From assembly GCF_025753795.1 (NCBI RefSeq), contig NZ_JAOWPS010000006.1, positions 1-64,000 on the forward strand: a stretch of DNA of 64,000 nucleotides, written 5' to 3'. The number at the start of each line of letters is the position of its first letter. Positions within the stretch are counted from its first letter, which is position 1. Source of the stretch: Mesorhizobium sp. YC-39. GTDB lineage: Bacteria > Pseudomonadota > Alphaproteobacteria > Rhizobiales > Rhizobiaceae. The position numbers and the translations under genes are program-made. Below, one piece after another: positions 24,725 through 32,675 of this stretch. Under the pieces are notes generated by a model that worked only from the letters and a program-made list of their open reading frames with translations, did no database searches and was not told where the DNA came from.

Positions 24725-25342
24725 ATGGAGTCCGCCGTGGCAGGAAGGCCGAGGGAGTTCGATCGGGATCAGGCGTTGGAGAAAGCGCGCGACGCCTTTT
24801 GGACGCGCGGTTACGAAGGCGTTTCGATGGCTGATCTCGTCTCGGCGCTTGGCATTGCTTCGGCCCGTATCTATGCCGCCTTCGGCTCGAAGGAGGAGCT
24901 GTTTCGGGAAGCCGTCAGCCTTTACGAAGCCAATGAGGGCGGCTTCGCCACCCGCGCACTTGCCGAAGAGGCGACCGTCCGGCGCGTCATCGAACGGATG
25001 CTGCGCGAGGCTGTCGAAACCTACACCAGGCCGGGGCAGCCGCAAGGCTGCATGGTGGTGTCGGCGGCAACCAACTGCGCTGCCGAAAACGACGGCGTGC
25101 TTAACTGGCTGGCGGAGCATCGCCTGGCACGCACCGCATCGATCATCGAGCGGTTGCAGCAGGGCGTTCGGGATGGCGAGCTGAAGCCGGACACGGATGC
25201 CGAGACGCTTGGCGATTACTACGCCACGCTTATGCATGGCCTCTCGGTGCAGGCGCGCGATGGCGTGCCGAAACAGCGGCTCGGCGAGTTGATCACCGTG
25301 GCGATGCAGGCGTTGGATGCCAGACTTTCGCAGAAACTGTGA
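24725..25342 (+). CDS. TetR/AcrR family transcriptional regulator
   Basis: A 205-residue TetR-family repressor. The helix-turn-helix region is GVSMADLVSALGIASARIYAAFGSKEELF (about residues 35-63), preceded by GRPREFDRDQALEKARDAFW, the opening of the GRPR-type TetR group. The C-terminal ligand domain includes GCMVVSAATNCAAEN. It lies back to back with the MFS exporter gene and a symmetric operator, the classical repressor-pump pair. The inducing compound is unknown. Confidence 0.9.
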   Translation: MESAVAGRPREFDRDQALEKARDAFWTRGYEGVSMADLVSALGIASARIYAAFGSKEELFREAVSLYEANEGGFATRALAEEATVRRVIERMLREAVETYTRPGQPQGCMVVSAATNCAAENDGVLNWLAEHRLARTASIIERLQQGVRDGELKPDTDAETLGDYYATLMHGLSVQARDGVPKQRLGELITVAMQALDARLSQKL

Positions 25343-25385
25343 AATTCACGGATCGTGGCGTATCGACAATCCATCGCACAGCAAA

Positions 25386-25395
25386 TTATCTATAA
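25386..25395. promoter_or_regulatory. BioR box upstream of bioR
   Basis: TTATCTATAA, an exact fit to the published alphaproteobacterial BioR consensus TTATMKATAA, lies 3 bases before the bioR start codon. A repressor bound here would block its own gene, so autoregulation is likely. The same decamer precedes bioY. Confidence 0.85.
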
Positions 25396-25397
25396 AA

Positions 25398-26066
25398 ATG
25401 GCAAAGACCGCAGACGACACCATCGCCGTCCGCATCAGCAAGGTGCTGGCGGATCGCATCATATCCGGCGTCATCGAGCCGGGGGCTCGGCTGCGGCAGG
25501 ATCACATTGCCGAGGAATTCCAGACCAGCCATGTTCCGGTACGCGAGGCTTTCCGGCGTCTTGAGGCGCAAGGCCTGGCGACCGGCGAGCCGCGCCGCGG
25601 CGTGCGCGTCGCATCCTTTGATCTCGGCGAGGTCAGGGAAGTCGCCGAGATGCGGGCCGCACTCGAAGTGCTGGCGCTGCGCCACGCCGCGCCGCATCTG
25701 ACAGCGGCTATCCTTGATCTCGCCGAGGAGGCGACCAAGGCCGGCGATAAGTCTCGCGACGTCCGTTCCTGGGAAGAGGCCAACCGCACTTTCCACCGGT
25801 TGATCCTGGCGCCATGCGGCATGCCGCGTCTGCTCGCCACCATCGACGACCTGCACGCGGCGAGCGCCCGCTTCCTGTTCGCCGCCTGGCGATCGGAGTG
25901 GGAGATCCGCACCGATCAGGATCACCGGGCAATCCTGAGTGCGCTCCGGCAAGGCAACACCGAATCGGCCGCCGCCACGCTCGGCCGGCATGTGCAGTGG
26001 ATCGGCCAGAAGCCGGTCAAAACCGCCTCCGGCAGGACGCGGGACGCCTTCGCTATCGTCGGATAG
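25398..26066 (+). CDS. bioR: GntR family biotin regulator BioR
   Basis: A 222-residue GntR/FadR-like regulator. The N-terminal winged helix spans about residues 10-75 (ADRIISGVIEPGARLRQDHI, FQTSHVPVREAFRRLEAQGL, EPRRGVRVAS) and the C-terminal FCD-type all-helical domain follows. BioR is the alphaproteobacterial repressor of biotin genes. The assignment rests on two exact BioR boxes: one before this gene and one before bioY, which is the next gene on the same strand. I chose ATG 25398 because the box lies directly before it; the longer frame from 25317 is less likely. Confidence 0.88.
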   Translation: MAKTADDTIAVRISKVLADRIISGVIEPGARLRQDHIAEEFQTSHVPVREAFRRLEAQGLATGEPRRGVRVASFDLGEVREVAEMRAALEVLALRHAAPHLTAAILDLAEEATKAGDKSRDVRSWEEANRTFHRLILAPCGMPRLLATIDDLHAASARFLFAAWRSEWEIRTDQDHRAILSALRQGNTESAAATLGRHVQWIGQKPVKTASGRTRDAFAIVG

Positions 26067-26391
26067 ACCAAGCGAGGTCGGCAGCATGACGTTTCGCGAT
26101 CAGGCCGAGGTGTCCGATCCGTAGGCAACGAACGTTGGGATCTCGGATCAGGCGGCAGCCTGTCTGAGCGGATTTCTCCAGGCCATTTAATCGCTCTGCA
26201 GCGATCCTTCACACCCCCCTCTGTCATGCCAGGGGGGCTGTCCCGCCGGTCTTCTCAGTGTCCTGTATCACGACGCTCAAAAGCCCAGTCCTTTTCCAAA
26301 CCGGGCTTGCCATCTCCGCAGAAATATGGATTCGATAATAGATCGAATATAAAAATTATCTATAATTTGTAACCAGCCGAGGGAATCCACC
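26067..26391. other. Intergenic region between bioR and bioY
   Basis: These 325 bases hold no gene I can support. They contain a C-rich segment (CACCCCCCTCTGTCATGCC near 26209) that faintly resembles half of the palindromic element, a short inverted repeat AAGCCC/GGGCTT (26281-26308), a palindrome TTCGAT-AATAG-ATCGAA (26331-26347), and the bioY BioR box. Confidence 0.5.
26356..26365. promoter_or_regulatory. BioR box upstream of bioY
   Basis: TTATCTATAA, identical to the box before bioR, lies 26 bases before the bioY start codon, within the expected promoter. It fits the BioR consensus exactly. Confidence 0.88.
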
Positions 26392-26988
26392 GTGACCAAC
26401 ATCGCCTTTTCATCCCGCAAACCGTCCTTCAGCCCGCTGCGCCTGCAAGACCGCTCCCTCGGTTGGCAGGTCGGAGCCGTCGTCCTCGGCACGCTGTTTC
26501 TGGCGCTGTCGTCCTATATCGAGATGCCGATGGTGCCGGTGCCGGTCACCATGCAGACCTTTGCCGTCACGCTGATCGGCGCCCTCTATGGCTGGCGGCT
26601 TGGCGCTATCACCATCGCGGCCTGGCTTGTCGAGGGTGCGGTGGGCTTTCCGGTGCTGGCCGGCGGCGCAGCCGGCGTGCAGCATTTCCTTGGGCCAACC
26701 GGCGGCTATCTCTTTGCCTTCCCGCTCACCGGCGCACTGGTCGGCTGGCTGGCCGAACGCGGCTGGAACGGCAACCGGGTCGTGCTGGCCTTTGTCGCCA
26801 TGCTGCTTGGCAACCTCGCTTGCCTGGTTCTCGGCACGGCGTGGCTCGCCGTCATGATCGGTCTCGAAAAGGCCGTCACTTTCGGCTTTCTGCCGTTCAT
26901 CGTCGGCGGCTTGCTCAAGTCGGCGCTCGGCGCCGCGACGTTGAAGCTGTGTGCCGGCAACAAGGCGGATCAGATCGATCCCTCCTGA
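26392..26988 (+). CDS. bioY: Biotin transporter substrate-binding subunit BioY
   Basis: A 198-residue membrane protein of the BioY family, the S component of ECF-type biotin importers. It has about six hydrophobic helices and family blocks VPVPVTMQTFAVTLIGALYG, GFPVLAGGAAGVQHFLGPTGGYLFAFP and GNLACLVLGTAWL. No bioM/bioN energy-coupling genes lie nearby, so it may work alone, as some BioY proteins do, or use subunits encoded elsewhere. The start is GTG, preceded by GAGGGAA. The BioR box upstream predicts repression when biotin is sufficient. Confidence 0.95.
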   Translation: MTNIAFSSRKPSFSPLRLQDRSLGWQVGAVVLGTLFLALSSYIEMPMVPVPVTMQTFAVTLIGALYGWRLGAITIAAWLVEGAVGFPVLAGGAAGVQHFLGPTGGYLFAFPLTGALVGWLAERGWNGNRVVLAFVAMLLGNLACLVLGTAWLAVMIGLEKAVTFGFLPFIVGGLLKSALGAATLKLCAGNKADQIDPS

Positions 26989-26992
26989 AGCG

Positions 26993-27409
26993 ATGACCGT
27001 CAGGCTGCGCTCCCACCACCTGCTTTGCCTGCTGACCTATGTCGGCAAGGGCTACAGCGCCGCCTTCACGGCAAACTATGACAAGATCGTGGAGCGTCTT
27101 GGCCGGGGCGAGGATATCCTGATCGTCTCCGGCCCGGACGACATCTGCGCTCCGCTGCTCGACGAGCCGGAGCCGCATTGCCTGGGCGAAAGCGCGGCCG
27201 AGCGGGATCGGCTTGCGGCGCGCGACGTCGGAAACTTGCTGGCTCGGCCGATTCAGCCTGGCGCCCGCGTCAGCTTCGATACCGGAATTTTGGCCACGAT
27301 GCGCGAGGCCTTTTCGGCCGGGCACACACGCCAGGCATGCCAGGGCTGCGAATGGGTCGGGCTGTGCAGCGCCGTCTCCGCCAGCTTCTATCGCGGTACC
27401 CGGTTCTAA
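26993..27409 (+). CDS. DUF1284 family protein
   Basis: A 138-residue protein with the DUF1284 opening VRLRSHHLLCLLTYVGKGYS and a Cys cluster near the C-terminus (CQGCEWVGLC), which suggests a bound metal or iron-sulfur group. Function is unknown. Its ATG lies 4 bases after the bioY stop codon, so it is probably transcribed with bioY and would then fall under BioR control, an interesting hint that it may be linked to biotin. Confidence 0.8.
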   Translation: MTVRLRSHHLLCLLTYVGKGYSAAFTANYDKIVERLGRGEDILIVSGPDDICAPLLDEPEPHCLGESAAERDRLAARDVGNLLARPIQPGARVSFDTGILATMREAFSAGHTRQACQGCEWVGLCSAVSASFYRGTRF

Positions 27410-27454
27410 CGCATGTCGCCGCCCAATCGGCCAGCCTGCAAACATGCCTGCGGC

Positions 27455-28588
27455 CTACAAAAACGACCGCGCGCTCTTCAGCAGCGCCACGAGCTGGCTT
27501 TGGCGGTTGGTCCCGGTCTTTCGGAAGATTCGTTCGAGATAGGAGCGGGCCGATTTGACGGCGACGCCGACCTCCATGGCCGCTTCCTGCGTGGAACGGC
27601 CCGAGGCAAGCGCCGTGGCGAGCCGGGCTTCCGCCGGCGTCAGGTCGAACAGGGCCGAAAGGATACTCGGCGAGGGCATGTTGGCGTCAGCGTTTACCGT
27701 CGCCGCGATGACGAGAATATCGGCGCCCGAAAAAATGTCGTGCGCCGCGCGGCGCAGCGGCATCAGGTGAACGATCAGCCCGGCCCGCTCCTGCACGGCC
27801 GGGACGGGGATGGAACGCACGGCGCGGTCATCCCTGTTTTGCGCGATGGCTTGCTGGAAAAGCGCGTTCGCCGGTTCGTCGGCAAGCGCCATGCCGCCAT
27901 GAGACAGGAAGATGTCAGCCATCTTTTCCAGCAGGCTGTTGGCCGACAGCACGCGACCAGACTCGCCGATAACCGCTGCCGGCAGTCCCATATCGCCGAG
28001 GACGGAAACGGCCGTGCTTGCCCGTTCCAGACCCAGACGCCGGGCTATGAGGCCAGCGCGTGCCAGATGCGGACGCAGCCCGTTCAAAAGGTCGATCGCC
28101 GCCTCATCGTAGTCGCCATCCTTCAGCCAACGCTGGAAGACAAACAGGGCAAGCTCTCCGCCAGGCATGGAAATCGATGTGCAGACAGGCGACCCGACGC
28201 CGAACGGTCTGGCGCTGGCATAAAGCGGATCGCGCCCGATTTCTTGGCCGGTCATGAAATCGTCTATCCGCACAAAACTTGCGGGCCTGGCGCTGCATAT
28301 GCGCTGCACGCTCTCGGAAAATCTCCAATTGTTGTCCGCCATGAACGCGTCGAGCAGGGGCTGGAGATGCGCTTCGCCAATAGCGCGAACCGGCGAATGG
28401 TCGCTGACCACGAAAATCGCGCCGCCCGCCGAGCGCGAGAGCGCGCTGGCCGCTTCCAGCGCATCCGGCCACAGCTCGGTAGCGAAAGCCGCTTCATAGA
28501 TCCGATCGGCAATGGCGAAGGCTTGCTCGTCCTGCGGCATCTTCAGCATCGGCATCTCTCTGAGCGAAACAAGCGCATCCATCTGCAT
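27455..28588 (-). CDS. LuxR family transcriptional regulator
   Basis: A 377-residue protein with a C-terminal LuxR/GerE helix-turn-helix (FDLTPAEARLATALASGRST, then QEAAMEVGVAVKSARSYLERIFRKTGTNRQSQLV) from about residue 310. The first 300 residues form a sensor region with a probable PAS-like part (GLPAAVIGESGRVLSANSLLEKM). It has no receiver domain and no acyl-homoserine-lactone signature that I recognise. It converges on the DUF1284 gene and nearby genes give no target. Confidence 0.82.
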   Translation of the reverse strand: MQMDALVSLREMPMLKMPQDEQAFAIADRIYEAAFATELWPDALEAASALSRSAGGAIFVVSDHSPVRAIGEAHLQPLLDAFMADNNWRFSESVQRICSARPASFVRIDDFMTGQEIGRDPLYASARPFGVGSPVCTSISMPGGELALFVFQRWLKDGDYDEAAIDLLNGLRPHLARAGLIARRLGLERASTAVSVLGDMGLPAAVIGESGRVLSANSLLEKMADIFLSHGGMALADEPANALFQQAIAQNRDDRAVRSIPVPAVQERAGLIVHLMPLRRAAHDIFSGADILVIAATVNADANMPSPSILSALFDLTPAEARLATALASGRSTQEAAMEVGVAVKSARSYLERIFRKTGTNRQSQLVALLKSARSFL

Positions 28589-28864
28589 GCACCACGCGTC
28601 ATTCCGTTGCGGCAGTTTTCAACTCCTGCCGCTTACGCATCGCTTACGGGAATATCGAAGGCATTGAAGTGAACAACGTCACATTGGAACGTCGCGTGGC
28701 GATATTCGAAGACGCTTTTTCGCTTGTCGCATGCTTTCTTAAGCGCATGACCCGATTGTGAATTCGGGCCGGATTGATGCTTGACCCAAAAAAGGCCATG
28801 CTTTGCCCGGAAAAGATCGAGTCTACGGTGACCCCGCTGATGCGGAGCCCAGGCTGAAAGGGAT

Positions 28865-30628
28865 ATGATGCGGCAAGGATGTGCGCGCTGGCTGGCAGGG
28901 CTGGCAATTGTGACGGCTATGGCGGTGTCCGATCTGCCGGCCTATGCCAAACAGGCCACCGAACCGGTCAAGATCACATCCTTCTCGGGCGCTTATCTCG
29001 CCGCGCGGGTCGCCGAAGGCGACAATGATCTCGACAGCGCCATCACCTATTACAAGCAGGCGCTCGCCTTCGACCCCAGCGACACCTCGTTGCAGCAGAG
29101 CCTGATGCTGTCGCTGATCGCGCAGGGACGCTTCGACGAATCCCTGGTCTATGCCGACAAGCTCAAGACGGTTCCCGACGTCGAGCGATTCTCGCGCCTG
29201 GCGCTCGCCGTCGGTTCCTTCCACAAGAAGGACTTCCCCAAGGCTGAGTACTGGCTCAAGCTTTCGCTCGAATCCGATCTCGACCGGTTGATCTCGGGCA
29301 TCATGACCGGCTGGGCCAAGCAGGGCGCCGGCGACAGCAGCGATGCCCTGGCCTTCGTCGACAAGCTGCAGGGGCCGGACTGGTTCGGCCTGTTCAAATC
29401 CTTCCATCGCGCGCTGATCGCCGATGCCTCGGGCCTGCCCGAAAAGGCGGATGAACTCTATGCCGCGACCTTGGCTGACACCACGGCCGGCGGTGCTGCG
29501 CCCGAGACCTGGCTGCGCAACGCGCAGGCCTACGCCTCCTTCCTCGCCCGCAAGGGCGACAAGGACAAGGCACTTTCCGTCCTCGACCAGGCCGAGACGT
29601 TTGCGCCGGGCAAGGTGGAAATCGCTGCCCTCCGCGACAAGATCACCAAGGGCGAGAAGGTCGAACCCTTTGTTGCCGGTCCGTCGGACGGTGCCTCGGA
29701 AATCCTGCTCGATCTCGCCACCGCGCTCAATCGCGGCGGTGGTGAGCCGTTCGTGCGCCTCTATCTGCAATACGCCCTGGCGCTGAAGCCCGACAGCGAC
29801 GCGGCACTCGTCCAGCTTGCGGCCGTCGCCGAACAGTTGAAGGACGGCGATGGCGCCATTGCCTTGTATCGCCGCATTCCGGCCACTTCGCCGCTGAAGG
29901 AGCTTTCGGACCTGCAGCTCGGCCTCAACCTTGCCGATCTCGACCGCCATAACGAGGCGGTCACCCATCTGAAAGCCCTGGTCGACGCTCACCCCGACGA
30001 CATGCGCGCCTATCTGGCGCTCGGCGGCGTCTACTCCTCGAAGGAGGATTTCCGCTCCGCCGCCAATCTCTACGACAAGGCGGTGGAGGTGCTGAAGACG
30101 CCCACCGGCGCCAACTGGAACATCTTCTATCAGCGCGGCATCGCCTATGAGCGGTTGAAGGAATGGCCGAAGGCCGAGCCGAATTTCCGCAAGGCGCTGG
30201 AATTGTTCCCCGACCAGCCGCAGGTTCTGAACTATCTCGGCTATTCCTGGGTCGACATGAACATGAACCTCAAGGAAGGCCTTCAGATGATCCAGAAGGC
30301 CGTCGATCTGAGGCCAAGCGACGGCTACATCGTCGATTCGCTGGGCTGGGCCTATTACCGCCTTGGCAGGTTCGACGACGCCGTGCGTGAAATGGAGCGG
30401 GCCGTGTCGCTGAAGCCGGAAGATCCGGTGCTGAACGATCACCTCGGCGACGCCTACTGGCGCGTCGGCCGCAAGCTGGAAGCCACCTTCCAGTGGAACC
30501 AGGCCCGCGACCTGAAGCCGGACCCCGACGTGTTGGCCGCTGTGCAGCAGAAGCTTTTGAAGGGCCTGCCGCCGATCGAATCCAACACCGCGCAGGAAAC
30601 CCCGAAGGCAAAGCCGCCGAAGGGCTGA
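28865..30628 (+). CDS. Exported large tetratricopeptide repeat protein
   Basis: A 587-residue protein with a signal peptide (GCARWLAGLAIVTAMAV, cut near PAYAKQ) and TPR-type repeats throughout. Clear repeats include DSAITYYKQALAFDPSDTSLQ near the N-terminus, and in the last 200 residues DMRAYLALGGVYSSKEDF, KAEPNFRKALELFPDQPQVL and DAVREMERAVSLKPEDPVLN. It is probably a periplasmic scaffold; the partner is unknown. The start at 28865 is preceded by AAAGGGAT. Confidence 0.85.
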   Translation: MMRQGCARWLAGLAIVTAMAVSDLPAYAKQATEPVKITSFSGAYLAARVAEGDNDLDSAITYYKQALAFDPSDTSLQQSLMLSLIAQGRFDESLVYADKLKTVPDVERFSRLALAVGSFHKKDFPKAEYWLKLSLESDLDRLISGIMTGWAKQGAGDSSDALAFVDKLQGPDWFGLFKSFHRALIADASGLPEKADELYAATLADTTAGGAAPETWLRNAQAYASFLARKGDKDKALSVLDQAETFAPGKVEIAALRDKITKGEKVEPFVAGPSDGASEILLDLATALNRGGGEPFVRLYLQYALALKPDSDAALVQLAAVAEQLKDGDGAIALYRRIPATSPLKELSDLQLGLNLADLDRHNEAVTHLKALVDAHPDDMRAYLALGGVYSSKEDFRSAANLYDKAVEVLKTPTGANWNIFYQRGIAYERLKEWPKAEPNFRKALELFPDQPQVLNYLGYSWVDMNMNLKEGLQMIQKAVDLRPSDGYIVDSLGWAYYRLGRFDDAVREMERAVSLKPEDPVLNDHLGDAYWRVGRKLEATFQWNQARDLKPDPDVLAAVQQKLLKGLPPIESNTAQETPKAKPPKG

Positions 30629-30680
30629 ATACTTCTGAATTCGATTACGCGGGGCTCGAAGTCAGGCCCCGCTTCTGTTT

Positions 30681-31142
30681 TCAGAACAGCTTTCGGTAGA
30701 CGACAAAGCCGGAGCGGTCACCGACCTTGTCGTAAAGCTTCATCGCCGAGTGATTGGTTTCATGCGTCAGCCAGTAGACCCGGCCCGAGCCGGCGGCTTT
30801 GGCGCGGTCGTAAACGCCTTCGATCAGAGCTCTGCCGACGCCTTTTCCACGCCAAGCCTCGGTGGTGAAAAGATCCTGCAAATAGCAATTCGGCGCGATC
30901 GACGTGGTGCTGCGGTGGTAGAGATAGTGCACCTGGCCGAGAAGCTGCCCGTCGGTCTCGGCGACGAGCGCATGCACCGGCTCATAGACGTCGAAGAAGC
31001 GAGACCAGGTCATATCGGTAATTTCTTTTGGCAGAGCGGTAGTGCCTGAGCGGCCGTAGAATGCGTTGTAGCCATCCCATAGCGGCAACCATTGGTCGAA
31101 ATCCTGTCGCGTGACAGGGCGGATGGTGATCGGACTGGGCAT
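30681..31142 (-). CDS. GNAT family N-acetyltransferase
   Basis: A 153-residue acetyltransferase. The acetyl-CoA binding loop is TEAWRGKGVGRALIEGVYDRAKA (about residues 92-114), followed by VYWLTHETNHSAMKLYDKVG, which is typical of the family. The opening ITIRPVTRQDFDQWLPLWDGYNAFYGR is common in alphaproteobacterial members. The substrate is unknown. I chose ATG 31142; upstream codons in frame do not resemble the family. Confidence 0.85.
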   Translation of the reverse strand: MPSPITIRPVTRQDFDQWLPLWDGYNAFYGRSGTTALPKEITDMTWSRFFDVYEPVHALVAETDGQLLGQVHYLYHRSTTSIAPNCYLQDLFTTEAWRGKGVGRALIEGVYDRAKAAGSGRVYWLTHETNHSAMKLYDKVGDRSGFVVYRKLF

Positions 31143-31350
31143 TGCTGAACCTGCTGTCTCTGAACCGTGGTGCCGGGGCAGCAGACTGCAGCCACCGATG
31201 GCGGGCAATGGGCCAGCACCTGGCAAAGCGACACGCCTCAGGTCAGCTGCGGCCGGCCCTTTGCCTTGACGCTTGCGGGTGGGCCCTCTAGGGAGGACCG
31301 CATCCCACCGCTCCGCCGAGGCCGCCGTGACTGTCGCCATACCCGCCCAT

Positions 31351-32271
31351 ATGCATCCTAGCCGCTCATTTCAGGGGCTGATCCTGACCCTGCACAATTA
31401 CTGGGCGGACTATGGCTGCGTCATCCTCCAGCCCTACGACATGGAAGTCGGCGCCGGCACCTTCCATCCGGCGACAACGCTGCGCGCGCTGGGGCCCAAG
31501 CGCTGGAACGCGGCCTATGTCCAGCCCTCGCGCCGGCCAAAGGATGGGCGCTACGGCGAGAATCCGAACCGGCTGCAGCACTATTACCAGTATCAGGTGA
31601 TCCTGAAGCCGAACCCGCCCAATCTGCAGGAGCTCTATCTTGGCTCGCTCAAGGTCATCGGCGTCGATCCGCTGCTGCATGACATCCGCTTCGTCGAGGA
31701 CGATTGGGAAAGCCCGACGCTGGGCGCCTGGGGACTGGGCTGGGAGTGCTGGTGCGACGGCATGGAAGTCTCGCAATTCACCTATTTCCAGCAGGTCTGC
31801 GGCATCGAATGCGCGCCGGTGGCGGGCGAGCTCACCTACGGGCTGGAGCGGCTGGCCATGTATGTACAGGGCGTCGACAATGTCTACGACCTCAACTTCA
31901 ACGGTCGCGAAGGCGCCGACAGGGTGACCTATGGCGACGTCTTCCTGCAGGCCGAGCAGGAATATTCGCGCCACAATTTCGAATTCGCCGACACGGCGAT
32001 GCTGCTGCGGCACTTTGACGACGCCGAGGCCGAGTGCAAGGCGCTGCTCGATGCCGGCGCGCCCGCGCCAAGCGACAATCTGGCGATGCACCGCATGGTG
32101 TTTCCCGCCTATGACCAGTGCATCAAGGCCAGCCACGTCTTCAACCTGCTCGATGCGCGCGGCGTGATTTCGGTCACCGAGCGCCAGAGCTACATCCTGC
32201 GGGTGCGCAATCTGGCCAAGGCCTGTGGCGAGGCGTTTCTGCTGACGCAGGCCGGCGGGCTGGCGGCCTAG
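31351..32271 (+). CDS. glyQ: Glycyl-tRNA synthetase alpha subunit
   Basis: A 306-residue alpha subunit of the bacterial alpha2-beta2 glycyl-tRNA synthetase, holding the class II catalytic core that activates glycine. Motifs are intact: LHNYWADYGCVILQPYDMEVGAGT, YVQPSRRPKDGRYGENPNRLQHYYQ, WECWCDGMEVSQFTYFQQVCG and ELTYGLERLAMYVQ. The start ATG 31351 gives the usual length; a GTG 24 bases earlier is possible. The beta subunit gene, glyS, follows after about 400 bases. Confidence 0.97.
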   Translation: MHPSRSFQGLILTLHNYWADYGCVILQPYDMEVGAGTFHPATTLRALGPKRWNAAYVQPSRRPKDGRYGENPNRLQHYYQYQVILKPNPPNLQELYLGSLKVIGVDPLLHDIRFVEDDWESPTLGAWGLGWECWCDGMEVSQFTYFQQVCGIECAPVAGELTYGLERLAMYVQGVDNVYDLNFNGREGADRVTYGDVFLQAEQEYSRHNFEFADTAMLLRHFDDAEAECKALLDAGAPAPSDNLAMHRMVFPAYDQCIKASHVFNLLDARGVISVTERQSYILRVRNLAKACGEAFLLTQAGGLAA

Positions 32272-32450
32272 TTTAGGGCGTTTTGTGCAATTTCGAGCGG
32301 AGTGGCGGTAGGCGGCATGCTCTGGCTGTTCGCACCGTCCATGGTCCGCAGCGCCTGCCTCACACCCGGCATCGCGAACGTGCCATGGACCTGCGCGGCA
32401 AAGCAGGCGCTGAGTGCGAGGATCTGCAGGAATGTCGATGCCGTTTTCAT
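32268..32450 (-). CDS. Possible small exported protein
   Basis: A 60-residue frame on the strand opposite to glyQ/glyS, with a signal-peptide-like start (KTASTFLQILALSACFAAQVHG, residues 2-23) and a polar tail containing DGANSQSMPP. It overlaps the end of glyQ by 4 bases. No clear ribosome binding site is visible, so this is tentative. Confidence 0.4.
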   Translation of the reverse strand: MKTASTFLQILALSACFAAQVHGTFAMPGVRQALRTMDGANSQSMPPTATPLEIAQNALN

Positions 32451-32675
32451 TGTCGTTAAGCCAATAGCTCTCTGCCTGAGCGTGGGTCGCTTCAGCGCTG
32501 CGTTCGGTTCATGGAAATCTTTGACCCAAGGACGAGCGGGTTTGCCTCGGCCCGACAGTCCGTCGAATTTTTTCGGAAATCGCCGCCAGATGCTCCGATG
32601 TTGCGCGGAAGGGTGACAGCGGCCAGCCGAGTTGCTATGCCCCGCGCGGACCATTTTGCCGCGTGAGCCCCATCA

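Noticed and set aside
26200..26250. Possible further copy of the palindromic element between bioR and bioY
   Set aside because: Only a C-rich block and the word CTCTGTC match; the long palindrome and the mirrored half are absent.
28823..30442. Long antisense open frame opposite the large TPR protein
   Set aside because: The sense strand has a signal peptide and clear TPR repeats; the antisense translation is a compositional shadow.
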